Assembly (NCBI RefSeq): GCF_028554725.1
Contig: NC_071671.1
Span: 59,473,501-59,537,500, forward strand
DNA from: Zeugodacus cucurbitae
Taxonomy: Eukaryota; Arthropoda; Insecta; Diptera; Tephritidae
Direction of reading: 5' to 3'
Length of the DNA: 64,000 bases
The position numbers and the translations under genes are program-made. Numbering within the stretch: the first letter of the stretch is position 1; every line of letters starts with the position of its first letter. Shown here in pieces: positions 49,931 through 61,568 of the stretch. The notes under the pieces are model-generated. The model did no database searches, was not told the DNA's origin, and saw nothing but the letters and a program-made list of their open reading frames with translations.

Positions 49931-50353
49931 ACGTAATCATTACATTACTCAATATGGTGCTAATTGCTCAACGTCGAAGTCCAATTTATGTATTATTTCA
50001 ATGCTTCTTACTTTAAAGCTGACACTTCAGTTTTCTTTTATATATTTCTCAAGACTGGCGTTTATTCTATGCTATTCTTTATTAAAGTCTTTAGTTTTTT
50101 TATATTTCTATAGTGTAGAACTTCATTTGAAGTGCTGCGCTCTTTCAAAAGCTTGACATCTCGCCCATTTCAGTTACAAATTTATGTCATCACTTAGAGT
50201 ATATGGTTGAGTTTATTTTTTATTTATTTGTATGTATTTTGCTTAGCAAGCACTTCAGTTAGCTTAGAAAACTTGAATTTCATTAATTACTTAGAATTTT
50301 TTTGATTACATAATTTGTATTTCATACAAAATTACAAAATAAATATTCAAATT

Positions 50354-50585
50354 ACAAAATAAAAAATAAAATAAAATAAAATAAAATAAAATAAAATAAA
50401 ATAAAATAAAATAAAATAAAATAAAATAAAATAAAATAAAATAAAATAAAATAAAATAAAATAAAATAAAATAAAATAAAATAAAATAAAATAAAATAAA
50501 ATAAAATAAAATAAAATAAAATAAAATAAAATAAAATAAAATAAAATAAAATAAAATAAAATCAAATAAAATAAAATAAAATAAA
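50354..50585. repeat. AAAAT pentanucleotide array 2
   Basis: About 45 nearly perfect AAAAT units lie in the same strand orientation as the arrays at about 4.7-5.1 and 61.6-62.2 kb. One C substitution lies near 50563. Every unit junction carries AATAAA on the + strand. Confidence 0.95.
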
Positions 50586-53500
50586 TCATCACACGATTTT
50601 TAAAATTTTTTTTTTAATTTCTAGTCACAACATTTTGCAAATGACCCACTGTCTTCCTATACCCTCACACATGCAAATAGAATTTGCCTATCAGCAAATT
50701 GAAATACTAAATAGCATACTGCTATTTGAACTTAAGTGTTACGAGCGTACATACATGATTCGGTACATATGTATGTATATATACACATGTATTTGACTGT
50801 AGTATGCGGTATATCTCATTATGGTTAATGCCGCAACACTTACGACAGTTCGATGACATTTGTTTTTAGCTACAGATACGAGCTTAGTTTATTTATACAT
50901 TTTGAATTTTTTATTTTTTTGTGGTATTTTTTCTTTTGCTAGCTCCACAATTCTAAGTTATGCTTTTTTATTGTTATTTCACTTGTAATTATCATAATAA
51001 ATTTGCTACAAGTACGCATGTGTCGCGACCCTGGCGACAACAAGCACAGTAAAAGGAACTGAGCACGCAAAATTTTTGAAAGGAAAAATTAAAAAAAAAA
51101 ATGTCAAAAAACAGTTGTTGCTTGAATTAACGGTGTGTGCTTAAATACAAATTGACAAAAATATATTTTTAATTTTTTTGTTTTACTGTAGCTATGCGTA
51201 ATACAAACACTTAATGCATTACGTATATTTTATCTGTTGCTTAGCACCGCTATATGCTTTCATACACCGTTGTTTTTAATGGTTACGCATTTTTCTTCGT
51301 ACATTAAGTAGTCGGACAAATTTGTTTGTAAGTATTTATAATTTATTTTATTTTTTTTTTGGTGTTTTTGTAAGTTTTTGTATTTTGTTTTTATTTTTTT
51401 TATTTTTTTTGTGTTTTTGGTTAACAGCATTTTTAAGTGACAACTTCACAATTTATCTTCGACCCACACAAATGCATTTAGTTATGTATATTCACACACT
51501 ACTGTTAGTCTATTACAGTGAAGTATGTATGTATGTACATATGTGCCATTTAGTAGCTTTTAGTTTGGGCTAGATCGCATAGTTTGTAATTACAATTTTC
51601 ACCCACTTTATCTCGCAGCGTCATATGTGCTGTGCTCCCAAATATGTGTACATACATAAATATGTCTGTTTGTAATTTCCAATTGTGCTCCTGTAAACTT
51701 CTGTTTCTGCTCGCCAGCAGTGCCTACCAAGTGCCAGTTGTGTGGGTGTCACTATGAAATGCTGTCGCCTGTTGACTTGTCACTGACTCTGGCTCGACGC
51801 TCGTTTTTGGTAACTTTTCATGTATTATTATTGTTATTGTAGTTGTTGTTGCAGTAAGTTTTATGTTTTTCAAAAATATTGTGTTGGTGTTGTGCTCTCA
51901 AGTACTTTGCTGGCGATAATTGTGAGGTCAAGTGTCATTGTGCTTATAACTAACTACATGTTTTTTGTTGTTGTAGCAGCTCTTTTTAAAGGCAATACAA
52001 AATGGGACATATGAGTTAGGTACATATATGTACATACATAATTTATGAATTACAAAATTGTTTAGCCATTTGTAACTTTTTCCTTTTTTCTTTCTAATAT
52101 AACTTTACTTTCATTAAATTTGTTTTCGAAGTGAAAGTCGTTAAATTGCGTGATTTGTTGATATTTTTGAATAAAGTAGAAGTTAATAATTCGAATAAAA
52201 AAAATAAATTAAAATATTAGGAAACTCAACTAACTCTAAGTATACCTAAGGTAGTACTTAGAAAACCGTTTTTTAAGTAAACTTTCAAAGCAGCATCTCT
52301 TAACGAATTTCTCTTTAATCTTGAAAGCCCTAAATAAAAAAAGAATCGCCTTGACTTTATAGATTTCACACAGCGCTTTAATATTCTATCGATGCTATCA
52401 GCTTTCTTTATAGTAAAACCCCAATAAAAGTTTATCAAATAATGTGGTCAATAGTTCCTCAGTAATTTTGTGAACTTTCGTACAAAAAAAAATTCCTGTA
52501 AGGTATACTATTATAAGATAATAACAGACACTGCTTGCGGTTTACCACAATATTTTTTAGGCATTTTAAGTATAATATTTTTGTTTTTGTTTTCCATTTA
52601 TGAATTTTTTTTAACTATCGCGTGTCTAAAGAGTCGACCAACTGCTCCAAATACATGTGAGAAAGTAATATTTATTTTCGGTAACTAAAACTACTTAAAA
52701 GAACTTACTTTGTTCAACAAGCCTAAACTTTAAAATATCACAGAGACTAATGGTGGGTTGAAAAATATGAATAAATGATGACAAGATTTTTCTTTTAATG
52801 GTTAGACACTGACCTAACTGATATTTATAGGAATATGGAAGATGAGTGAGGGAAATATAAAGAAGGAAAGAAAATAATTGGGAACCTTGAAGTGCACACA
52901 GGTGTAGTACTAATAAAATGTTGATACTAATCTATAAAGTTACAAAAGTCTTATCCAGAGGTATAGAACTATATCCAGAGGTATAGAGCTATATTAAAAA
53001 TATAGCTCGGTGAACTTATAGAACTTTGTTCTTGTTATATAGCAACTATTATTGTCCAATGTTAAGTAATTTAACATATAAGATAATTTATAGTTTGCTT
53101 AGTGTACATTTAAGAAGCTATAGCAATCTATACAAACTACTCAACTATCAGAACTCGAGAAACTCTCGAAAGATCTTCGAGAAAATTTCACGATAAATGC
53201 TAAAATATATTAAATAAATAAAAATCTAAAGATAGTTAAATAATTTTTGGGTTTATATGACTATATAATAAAATTAAAAAAAAATATTAATTTATTTTTG
53301 TTTTTGTTGAAAAAAAAAAAAAAAAAATAATAATTAATTCATTAAAATTATTTTTAGCATTATAGTAAAATTGCTTTAAAATGTACATAGGTCCACGCCC
53401 AAACATTTGTAAAAAATCCAATTTTATTTTCTCCCTTCGCTTCACACTACATTTATTGAATACTTCAAATTCATAATCATTAATTGCTTCGCCATTACTC

Positions 53501-54715
53501 ACTTCCTTTGAAGTAATGGGAATGCTCGCCGGTTTCTAACATTTGGTAAAATGGTTTCAATCATGCCACAATCACTTCACAAAACACATATTAAACATAT
53601 GCATAGCTCGGGTGAAAAAAAAATCAATTTCCCAACCAAATCGTACGCTAATTTATTGTATTAATTTAATTGAACTGTATGTTAGTTGGCATGGCTGTCT
53701 GGAGTACAAAAACAATTCAATATCGAAAACAGATGTTCATAACGGCGGCTAGCCGAACGACCAATCAACGCAGCGCAAATGACTGCAACAAAGAAAGCAA
53801 CAACACAACACAACGACTGACGAAAAGATCGAAATGACTACACTGTTGTGCGCTCGTCAGTGGGGTTAGGCAATCAAAAACCAAAAAAAAGAGCGTCTTG
53901 ATGTTTTAAGATTGCTTTATAATTTATATGAAGATATGTGGTAAACGAAAATTTCACAGCTACTCATTTTAAATTTCAAACACACACACATACAAAAACA
54001 AACTGACATGTGTGTGATTTAATCCTTTTGTGCTTTCGTGCTTCATTTTTGTATAATTTTCGATTTCATTAAATTTACAATCAATAATGCGCCATTTCAT
54101 ATGCAAAATATGGCATGTTTTAAAAGACAAAACAACAACAACAAAAACATACATATATTGTAAGTACATATAAAAAATAAAGGGAGGCATTAATGTATTA
54201 TATTGATTGGGGGTGTTGGAGGGGGTATATACCGGGCAGCATTTAAAAGCTTGAACTGTCAGTACACAAATCACCCAATCGAATGAATTGTGTTATGCAG
54301 TGGAATGTCTGGAACGCTGACCATAATGACTGCGGCATTAAGTGAATTTTAAATCACACAATTTCGTTGAAAAAAAACAAATTTAATAAAGTATTAATAA
54401 ATTATAATAAGAAATGTACAAAAAAAATTAATAAAAAATTAAATGGTGGTGAAAGAAAATGGCGGACGAAAGTTGTTGAGATGCGATGGCGGCATAATGT
54501 GTGCTTTTTAGTAATTTTTTGCTAGCATAAATTGAGCAGACAGTCGTCTGTAGTAAAGTTGTCATCGACAACAATTTAAAAAATATTTTAAAATATAGAA
54601 CATATTTTTTTTATAAAAACTGTGATTTTATTTATTTTTTAATCGTTAATTTATTCGTTAACAAATTTCGTTTATTTTGTTCTAAATTAAAAAAAAAAAA
54701 AAAACAAAATTTGAA
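50586..54715. other. Intronic DNA, no gene seen
   Basis: The stretch has T-rich runs (about 51345-51420), microsatellites and anonymous single-copy DNA. A 20-bp unit (tatccagaggtatagaacta) is present twice in tandem at 52952-52991 with one change. Short open frames on both strands are unrecognised. Confidence 0.6.
52952..52991. repeat. Two-copy 20-bp tandem repeat
   Basis: TATCCAGAGGTATAGAACTA is followed directly by the same unit with A to G at one position. This is a small recent duplication. Confidence 0.9.
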
Positions 54716-54719
54716 ATGA

Positions 54720-55100
54720 TGTCGAATGAAAAGATGTCTATAGGTTCAAGCACTGGTCGATTAAATCGATTAAATCGTTTTATATCGATCTTGGACATTT
54801 GGATCCCAAACAAAATGCTCAACAAAATATTTGTAGAGATCTGCTTGCATCCCAAACTTATTCTCCACTGAAAATGTCACTTTTTGAGCCGAATTCTCGA
54901 CATTTTCGGGAAATTTTGCTTTTCTTTTTTAATTCCAAGAAAAGTGCGTCTGAGGCTCATCGAATGCTTTCGGATACGTACGGCGCGGCGAGGCTGTACC
55001 AATTGAAAAAAAAACCTTAAATTTACAAAAAAAAAAAACGGCGGAAACAAAGTTGTAGACCTAATAGATATCTTTTGAACCGAGTGTCTGAAATCTAACC
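54720..55100 (+). pseudogene. Scrambled mariner transposase relic
   Basis: An open frame from 54799 to 55020 joins two parts of a mariner-type transposase in the wrong order. Residues 1-24 (NICRDLLASQ) resemble the linker that precedes the catalytic domain. From Met at 54874 the sequence is a typical mariner N-terminus (SLFEPNSRHFREILLFFFNS, then KKSASEAHRMLSDTYGAA). It then jumps to an unrelated-looking LYQLKKKP and stop. The catalytic domain is absent and no clear inverted ends were found. This is a rearranged fragment with no expected activity. The linker assignment is less certain than the N-terminus. Confidence 0.65.
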
Positions 55101-57549
55101 TCATTTTCCTCGACGAAAGGGACGCAAATCCATGGAAAATCTTGATTTCATCAGTACAAGATAGTTCTTATGAGTAGTAACTACAACAACACTTCAGGTT
55201 CGAGAGCATAAAACTTCTTGCTTTGCCTGTGGAGAACGATATCTCGAGAAAGCCAACTATATTGTAGCACACTTTTAGGCGCATATTGCTTTACTTAATG
55301 TAATAACTCCTAGTATACATTTAGGATGCAAAAAAACAATGTAATTGATCTATATGTATTTTCAAGATACGCTGTAACCCGTTTACCCCCACAAAAACGT
55401 ACAACAACAACAATATTACTAACAACAAAAGTCATTCAACTGCTTAAGTAAGTAAGCTTACTTCATGCGTCTGTCAGGCAGCCAACCAGCCAACCCGTCA
55501 GCCCAACCCGCCAAGTCCAACGGCCTTATTCGTCATACGCCGCTTAATGGATAAAAGATGAAAAGAATCAAAATTATTGAATGCGAGAATTTATGGGTGT
55601 TTGTTGCTTTTTCGATTTTTTTGCTGCTCCTCTCTTCTCAAATAATTGAGTGCCATTGTATGCCGAAAACGAAAATTTACATGCCATAAAATGGATGTGT
55701 GTGTATGCAGATTCATATGTGTGTTGTTGTAGCTGCTTTAATGTACTCGCGTATGGTTTATAATGACATGCATTATTTGTTTTGAATTATTTTATTATTT
55801 TCAAGTGTTCTATTTTGCCTTTTTATATCAACACTTATGGGCGAAGTGCTTATACAGACATAAATACATATGCATATATGAGTGTGTGTGTCTGTTGTAA
55901 TGCTTTCACTATGAGTTTCTATTATTTTTTTTTACGTTTTTTTCTCCTCCTCCTTCTTAAACAAAAATACTCAACTGAAAGCCTTCAATTAATGGAAGCT
56001 GTTAAAAAATGGTCAAATAGCAGAAAAGTATTAAGTATTAAAATACATTACGATTCGTTGTTATAAACAAAATGGCCGCTTTCTCGAAATTAATTCAGCC
56101 GTACATAAGCGCATTTAAATAGATTCAAGCGCCTTTGTTCGTATGTATGTTTGCATGTATGGTATGTATGTATGTATATTGCTACTAATAATAAAATACG
56201 TATAAATACGCGTAAGTAAACTCAATCGTCTAAACAAACTAACCAATCAGCTGCGAGTCTCTTGCTAAAAGCACTTAGAACGATTCTAACGAACTGGTCG
56301 CGATTTGTTGTTTTATTTATGAGATTTTTTTCTCTGCGGTTAGCTTAGTTGTATGAGGTTGAGACGGTGGCATTTAATTGGTTATCAAATATGTGGTTTA
56401 TACATATGTATGTAGATCTAAATACTATAGAACTGACATGTGGTTAGACTCTTTTGCATATATTTTTTAATGAATGCATTTTTATACAATTACATAATTG
56501 ACATATAAATAAATAACAAATTAATTTAAAAAAAAAATTATGATAAATTTAATATTTCTCTTTGTGAATCTGTACATTTTATTAATATTTTATATTTATT
56601 TATATTTATTTTTTATTTTTTTTTATTTCTTTTTTTTTATTTCATTATTTTTTCCTTTGTAAATCTTGTGCTTTTTTGCTTTATTCTACTTTTTTATTAT
56701 TATTTTTTATTTTCCTTATTTTTGAGTTCATTGAATTTTCGAGTCTAAATAATTAATAAAATTTTATGGTTTGACGTTTCTTGCATATGTAAGTGGGATC
56801 ATGTACGCCTTTATAAACTTTATTTAAGTACAATTAAATGCCTGTATAGCGTTTTTATACAACAATGATTCGCAAAACTTTATGGGATCGATGATTCCTT
56901 AATACCAAGCTTTATTCAAGTCAACTGTCACTCAACAATAATTGGTTATTTTTTTAATTTTAAACTAAGCACTACATAATAAGCAGTTCAAACATGTCAA
57001 AAAATGATATCCAGAAATAATTATATTTTTTACTTATTACTAAGCTGAATAATTCGCAAAAGCTTTTCAATTTTTTGTGTCTCCCTTATTTATCTATCTT
57101 TATTTAAAACTGCGCAGAATGTTATTCAGCTCTTACTCCTCCAATTTTATAACCTCAAAGTCAAGTAATATTTTTTTGAGTCCACAAAAGTACTACACAT
57201 AAAATTCAAAACTTAATAAAATCAAGTTAAATCACTTTACCAGAAATATTAAAATCGCATACTTTCGAACGGCACCAAGGTCCTAATATGAGAGCGAATG
57301 GACCCACAATATCTGACAAGCTAAGATCCACAATATCTGACGACTGCTGATCGTATTTGCATTGAAGTGAAACCGAAGATACTCAGTTTTCAGATAATCT
57401 CAACTATAATACGTCATAAGAAATAATTTTAATAAATTACTTTAAATAATCAAAACGCTACTTTAAATATTAAATATTAATCAAATATTTCTCTAAATAC
57501 TTAATTCAAATTCAATTTTACTTACAATTTTCCTCTTCTTCTTTTCCAG
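55101..57549. other. Intronic DNA upstream of the apt-like coding exons, no gene seen
   Basis: A+T-rich DNA with TATG microsatellites and a T/A low-complexity patch (about 56510-56720). It ends in a strong pyrimidine tract (ttcctcttcttcttttccag) that serves exon A. Confidence 0.65.
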
Positions 57550-57655
57550 GTTAATAAACAATATACGGCCACCGATCTGGAGGCTTTCATGAAACTCGCC
57601 GTCAATTGGCAGAACAGTAATCACAATTTGCTGGAAGGAGTTGATATAAAAGGAG
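57550..57655 (+). CDS. apt: apt-like coding exon A (common N-terminal exon)
   Basis: The acceptor is ...cttcttttccag| and the donor is |gtaag at 57656. The exon is 106 nt and encodes 35 codons (residues 2-36, beginning VNKQYTATDLEAFMKLAVNW) plus one base. The reading frame is open only in the phase that accepts an upstream ATG or ATG-GAT-TCT. It was missed as an open frame because it has no start codon suitable for a stand-alone ORF. Its function is unknown; it forms the short N-terminal segment before the Myb/SANT-like domain. Confidence 0.7.
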
Positions 57656-60043
57656 GTAAGCATACAGTTAACGGGAATTTTATAACCAAAAGAACCCTCT
57701 AGAACAATATAGGTCAGAGATTCAACATCAAAAACCCAATTATTTCCAAATTAATACCAGAATATTTAGTTCGTGAAATATAAATCAGTCTTCAGCTGGC
57801 TCTAAAATTAAGAAATAATAATCAGAAAGCTTCATGTTGAATCCACAAAGAGGTTATAAAGGTCTTTTGCTTAGGTTTCACTCACTATGAGACGATATTT
57901 ATCTAAACTTTAGCATTTTAGAATGTCTTGAAGTTTCGATGTCATAGATGATCATCGTCAATATTCGTGGTTATCAATATTTTCCAAATTTTGCGGTATT
58001 ATATCAAATATACTATCATAAGAATCTTGGATATATTGATTCATCATGAAATTCGAAGTGTTTCCCTTTACTTCTAAATTAAATACTAGAGCATATTAGC
58101 AAAGCTTTGTTGCAGGGTTCCTTAAATCTCAATCAATATACCACGAAGCATCAATATGATGAAACCTAGACATTTTATATCAAAATCTGAAGATCTTGGT
58201 TTAGATACTTTATTTCTAATTAATGGATCTTCATTTATTAAAATATATTTCTCTTATTTTTATCAACAGAAATGCAACAGTACATGAACAGTCCAGCCAT
58301 GAATATGTATAAAAAGCGTGAACGCACACAGAATTGGAATCATCAAGAGAAGAAATTTCTGCTCGACTTGTGTCGCAAGGATATGCGTATTATAGAAAAT
58401 AAAAGACTCGATGCAGGGCTGACGGCGGTAAAGAATAAAGCCTGGAAGATCATACATCAGAAATTCTCAAGCCAATTTGGAACAGATCGTACGTGTAATC
58501 GGTTGAAGGAGCAATGGCGGCGCATGAAAGGTGAGTTTGAGGAGATAGATAATGAAAGAGAGAGATATAGCAAGAGTGAGAGAGAGAATAAGAGCTAGAT
58601 TTGACATACGATTTAATAAAGTAAAAAAAAACTACTTGTAATAACTACAGTAGAATTCGAAAAATGCAAAAAAATGTAGGTTTTTGTTTCAGATTTGCTA
58701 CTTTGTTTAATCCACCTGACTTATTGCAATAAATCGTATTAGCTTTGTGCTTGAATCTTGCGTCTATTTCATTTTATGTAATTCGATTAACGTCTTTTGG
58801 AAGCATTTTAATAAAAATATTTAATTTTTGGCTTACAGCCTGTACGCGTAACGAAATATTGGACTACAACAATCGTTTAGCCAGATTCGGTGCTGAGGTT
58901 GCCGATCGTAAGAAGCCATCACCATTCACATTCGAAGTGTGGGAATTCATGCAAGAGGCAAAGAAAGCCTGTAAATCAGAAGCTTTAGATGGCATTGACT
59001 ACTCAAAGATACCGTTGGCGCTCGAGGAGGACTATGAGTATCGCGAGGATGAACAGAATGGCGAGGATGATCACGATATGGATGAGTAAGTAGAACCGAA
59101 AATCATAACAAATTTGAAACTGCGATTCCTATTAAGACCGCACACATTCTTTATTTGATTCCATAAACTAAGTATTCGTCTTTGTCTTCCTCTTTACAGC
59201 AGTCGCACGCCACCACAGGAGCTCTGCGATGTCGATATCAAGGAGGAGACCAATGAGACCTTCAACGACACCAACATACACAACGATTCATTGGCGCTCG
59301 GTGAACGCCGCTTGTCCTCCTCCTCGCCGAGCCACAGCCGCTTGGGTGCACATCACGACCTCGAACGCGTCAGCCTACACAGTCCTGGCGGCAATATGGC
59401 GACGGCCAGCGAACTCGCCAATGCCAGCTATCTCTCACAGAACGGTGTCAGCGGTGGCGCTGCGGTCGGTGGTAGCGCCGGCGATATGGGCGCCTTCCAG
59501 CCCGCCTTCAACATGAGCAACATCTCCGCTACATTAGAAGCCTTGAATGCATTGCGTACCGGACAATTTCCCTCAGCCGCTGCTGCTGCTGCCGCTGCCT
59601 TACAGAATAACTTTGCCGCCGCTGCCGCACAACAACAACAGCATCAACAGCAACATAATCAACAGCAGCAACAACAACAAATGTCACCTAGCGATGATCA
59701 GCCGCTGGTGAAGCGTCCGCGCAGTTCGAGTGGCAGCGCCAATGGCGAGGAGGTCTTACACGATTTGTCCATGAATGGCGCGGCCGCCGGCAATGCGTCG
59801 ACAGTTAACACAGCCAACGCAACGGTGGGTGCCAGTAATGGTGTTGGCGTCGGTGCATCGGCCAACAGCACACCGGAAATGCGCGTCTTCATGGAGATGC
59901 AGAGCAAAGAGCATCTGATGCGCATGAAGATACTCGAGGTGCAGCTGCAGGCGGCCAAATATAATCGCGACCTCGTCGAGATCAATAAGACATTGGCGCT
60001 GCAGAAGTTGCAAGAGTTCGCCAGCAAGCGTTTGACCAGCTAA
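57550..60043 (+). CDS. apt: apontic-like Myb/SANT-domain transcription regulator, coding core (4 exons)
   Basis: This is the downstream coding part of a spliced gene: join 57550-57655, 58270-58530, 58839-59085, 59200-60043. All introns are GT-AG and exon phases match (1, 1, 2). With an upstream ATG-only exon the protein is 486 residues; with the 36817-36880 exon it is 488. Visible parts, in 486-residue numbering: a Myb/SANT-like domain at about 53-124 with Trp at 59, 95 and 119; a conserved-looking segment at 125-190; an acidic stretch at about 190-206; poly-Ala at 332-339 and 345-349; poly-Gln/His at 350-366; a basic KRPR at 377-380 (possible nuclear signal); and a leucine-rich coiled coil at about 431-482. 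This architecture and length fit Drosophila Apontic/Tdf, the FSBP-related nuclear factor known from tracheal, head, heart and border-cell development and from oskar mRNA repression. The assignment is by recall of the family. Another FSBP/zeste-like Myb protein is the alternative. Confidence 0.72.
57656..58269 (+). other. Intron between apt-like exons A and B
   Basis: This 614-nt intron has donor gtaag and acceptor tatcaacag. The interior is A+T-rich single-copy DNA with no feature recognised. Confidence 0.7.
58270..58530 (+). CDS. apt: apt-like coding exon B (Myb/SANT-like DNA-binding domain)
   Basis: The acceptor is ...tatcaacag| at 58269 and the donor is gtgagt at 58531. The exon starts with two bases that complete a Glu codon (G|AA), then ATG CAA CAG. 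Residues 37-123 include a basic lead-in (KKRERTQNW) and a trihelical Myb/SANT-like domain of the FSBP/zeste type. That domain has regularly spaced Trp residues (59, 95, 119) and a basic third helix (CNRLKEQWRRMK) expected to contact DNA. Reading through the donor gives 22 more highly charged residues and then a stop at 58596-58598, so intron retention would yield a DNA-binding-only protein. Confidence 0.78.
58531..58838 (+). other. Intron between apt-like exons B and C
   Basis: This 308-nt intron has donor gtgagt and acceptor ggcttacag. The first 68 nt remain open in the exon B frame and are AGAGAG-rich, ending at a stop at 58596-58598. Confidence 0.75.
58839..59085 (+). CDS. apt: apt-like coding exon C (post-Myb segment and acidic region)
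   Basis: The acceptor is ...ggcttacag| at 58838 and the donor is gtaagt at 59086. The exon completes an Ala codon and encodes residues 124-205 plus two bases. The first part (CTRNEILDYNNRLARFG, then KKPSPFTFEVWEFMQEAKKAC) follows directly on the Myb-like helix. The end is strongly acidic (EEDYEYREDE...DDHDMDE), typical of an activation or interaction surface. At the donor the unspliced reading is GAG TAA, so retention of the 114-nt intron would terminate the protein at once. Confidence 0.75.
59200..60043 (+). CDS. apt: apt-like terminal coding exon D (low-complexity and coiled-coil C-terminus)
   Basis: The acceptor is ...ctctttacag| at 59199. The exon completes an Asp codon, runs open for 280 codons and stops with TAA at 60041-60043. 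It encodes residues 206-486: a Ser-rich segment, Gly/Ala/Asn-rich linkers, two poly-Ala tracts, a poly-Gln/His tract, a KRPR basic motif and a C-terminal helix with heptad-spaced Leu/Ile/Met (HLMRMKILEVQLQAAKYNRD onward). That helix fits the leucine-zipper-like dimerisation region reported for Tdf/Apontic. Composition is clearly coding, with G/C-ending codons that contrast with the A+T-rich introns. Confidence 0.8.
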
Positions 60044-61568
60044 GCGTGACGCGCGTTCTCTGAATTACGGAAGGTGGAAATTGTTGCGTAACAAAGTATT
60101 TGACGGTAGTATTCATAAGGATTGTTTGCGTGGTGGGAAGGCAGCTGTACTTGACGTACGTGTGGCTGAGCTAGCGGCGCCATTACATAACGGCAGTTTA
60201 CTTTTATTTGTGTTTATCAAGCAGTTGGAAGATTAATTGTAATAGTTGTATTATTTTATTTTTTTATATGGAAATCACATTCCCGTTAGCATCAGTTTTG
60301 CATACTCAAAACCTAATTTACTGTTACTACTTAGAAATAGTTGTTCTTTCATTTGTTACTGTGTTGGATGTCACAAATCTTTGCAGAAAAACTATGAAAT
60401 ATTTTGCAAAAACAACAAAAAGAAATTATTAAAATAAAAATGTGAAATCTTAATTATTTTCTTTATTTTTTTGTATTTTTTTGCCATAACAGTATTTAAA
60501 AATAGTAGTAGAACACAATGTCAATAACAAAAAGTATTACTCAAAGAACAAATGAGCAATAGTTAACGCAATAGCCCTACCTCAGTGGTCAAAACCAAGC
60601 AACAACAAAAGCAAAATGAAATAGTAAACTAAAAAAATATTTAAAAATAAGTCAAGGTCGTCCAAAATTATTGAAAAAGAGTAACAGCTTTATGTTTAGC
60701 AAAAAGAAAAAATAATACTGACATCGTTGCCTACTTTTGCGCGCCTAGTTATATACTTACCCAGCTTTTGTAGTAGACCTAGCGCTTGATTTTATTTTGA
60801 ATATTTTACCTTTTTTGTAGTTGTAAAAGAATTGGCTACGAAGCGCAGACACACACGCAGTCAGACACACAAAGTAGCTGCACTTAAAAAGCTCTTGGTT
60901 TTCAAAAGCTACTTACGGCACCTAAAAAAGCCGTGGCTTGTAAATTTTGACAAAAGCACGAAGAAGTTCCAAAAACAAAATAATGTTAAAAAATGTTAAA
61001 TATAAAGTTTTTTTGTTTGAAAAATTATATATTTGCTCTAAAGCTAAATGGACACTTTTTATTTAGTCACAATTTAGAGCTGATATTGCGGTGAAATAAA
61101 AAAAATTCTCAACTAATTAGCACAAATTTAATGTTAAAACCGTTAAAATATTTTTCAAAGAAGATTATTAATTAATTTAAACACCAACTGAAAGCTCTAA
61201 AAGGTGCCAAATAAATATTTCTATAATATTAAAGAAAATCGAAAGCTCAGTTGAAAGCTTAACTTGCTATTACGATAATTGAGAGCTTTACGAATTGCAA
61301 CCAAGTGCTATGAAAGCACAATATTGATGAAATTAACGGTTGAAAAACATATGTATATAGGTAAAATTAAAAATAGCACTCAAAATATAAAAAAAACATA
61401 TTTTTGTACTTATAAAAGTTTTACTTTAGAAAAAAATATGAAGAAAACGAAAAAAATAGTAAAGAGAAAATAATAATATTTAATAAGCACAGAAAAATAG
61501 TAGAATAGATGTTATATGCAATTTGTTATAACGCAGTAATCAAGAGATTATATAGAAACATTAATTTG
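60044..61568 (+). other. Probable 3' UTR of the apt-like gene
   Basis: After the TAA the sequence becomes A+T-rich with no credible coding frame. A first candidate poly(A) signal, AATAAA, lies at 60433-60438, about 390 nt after the stop. Further AATAAA words follow, including many in the pentamer array beginning at about 61569. A later candidate with a T-rich downstream stretch lies at 63164-63169. Which is used cannot be decided from sequence. Confidence 0.5.
60433..60438 (+). terminator. Candidate polyadenylation signal AATAAA
   Basis: This is the first canonical hexamer after the apt-like stop codon, followed within about 25-35 nt by TTATTTTCTTTATTTTTTTG, a T-rich downstream element. Confidence 0.4.

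Larger units (their letters stand above)
1951..57549 (+). other. Giant first intron of the apt-like gene
   Basis: This intron lies between the ATG|gtaaat donor at 1951 and the cttttccag acceptor ending at 57549. It holds three transposon-derived insertions, one hairpin element, several tandem-repeat arrays, and stretches of relatively GC-rich single-copy DNA that may be enhancers or alternative promoters. No nested host gene was found on either strand. An internal alternative exon and ratchet-like splice site lie at 36816/36817. The extent depends on exon 1 being correctly identified. Confidence 0.5.

Noticed and set aside
8340..56410. Recurrent TACATATGTA/CATATG palindromes throughout the window
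   Set aside because: They belong to TATG/CATA microsatellites common in dipteran introns. No clustering beyond that was evident.
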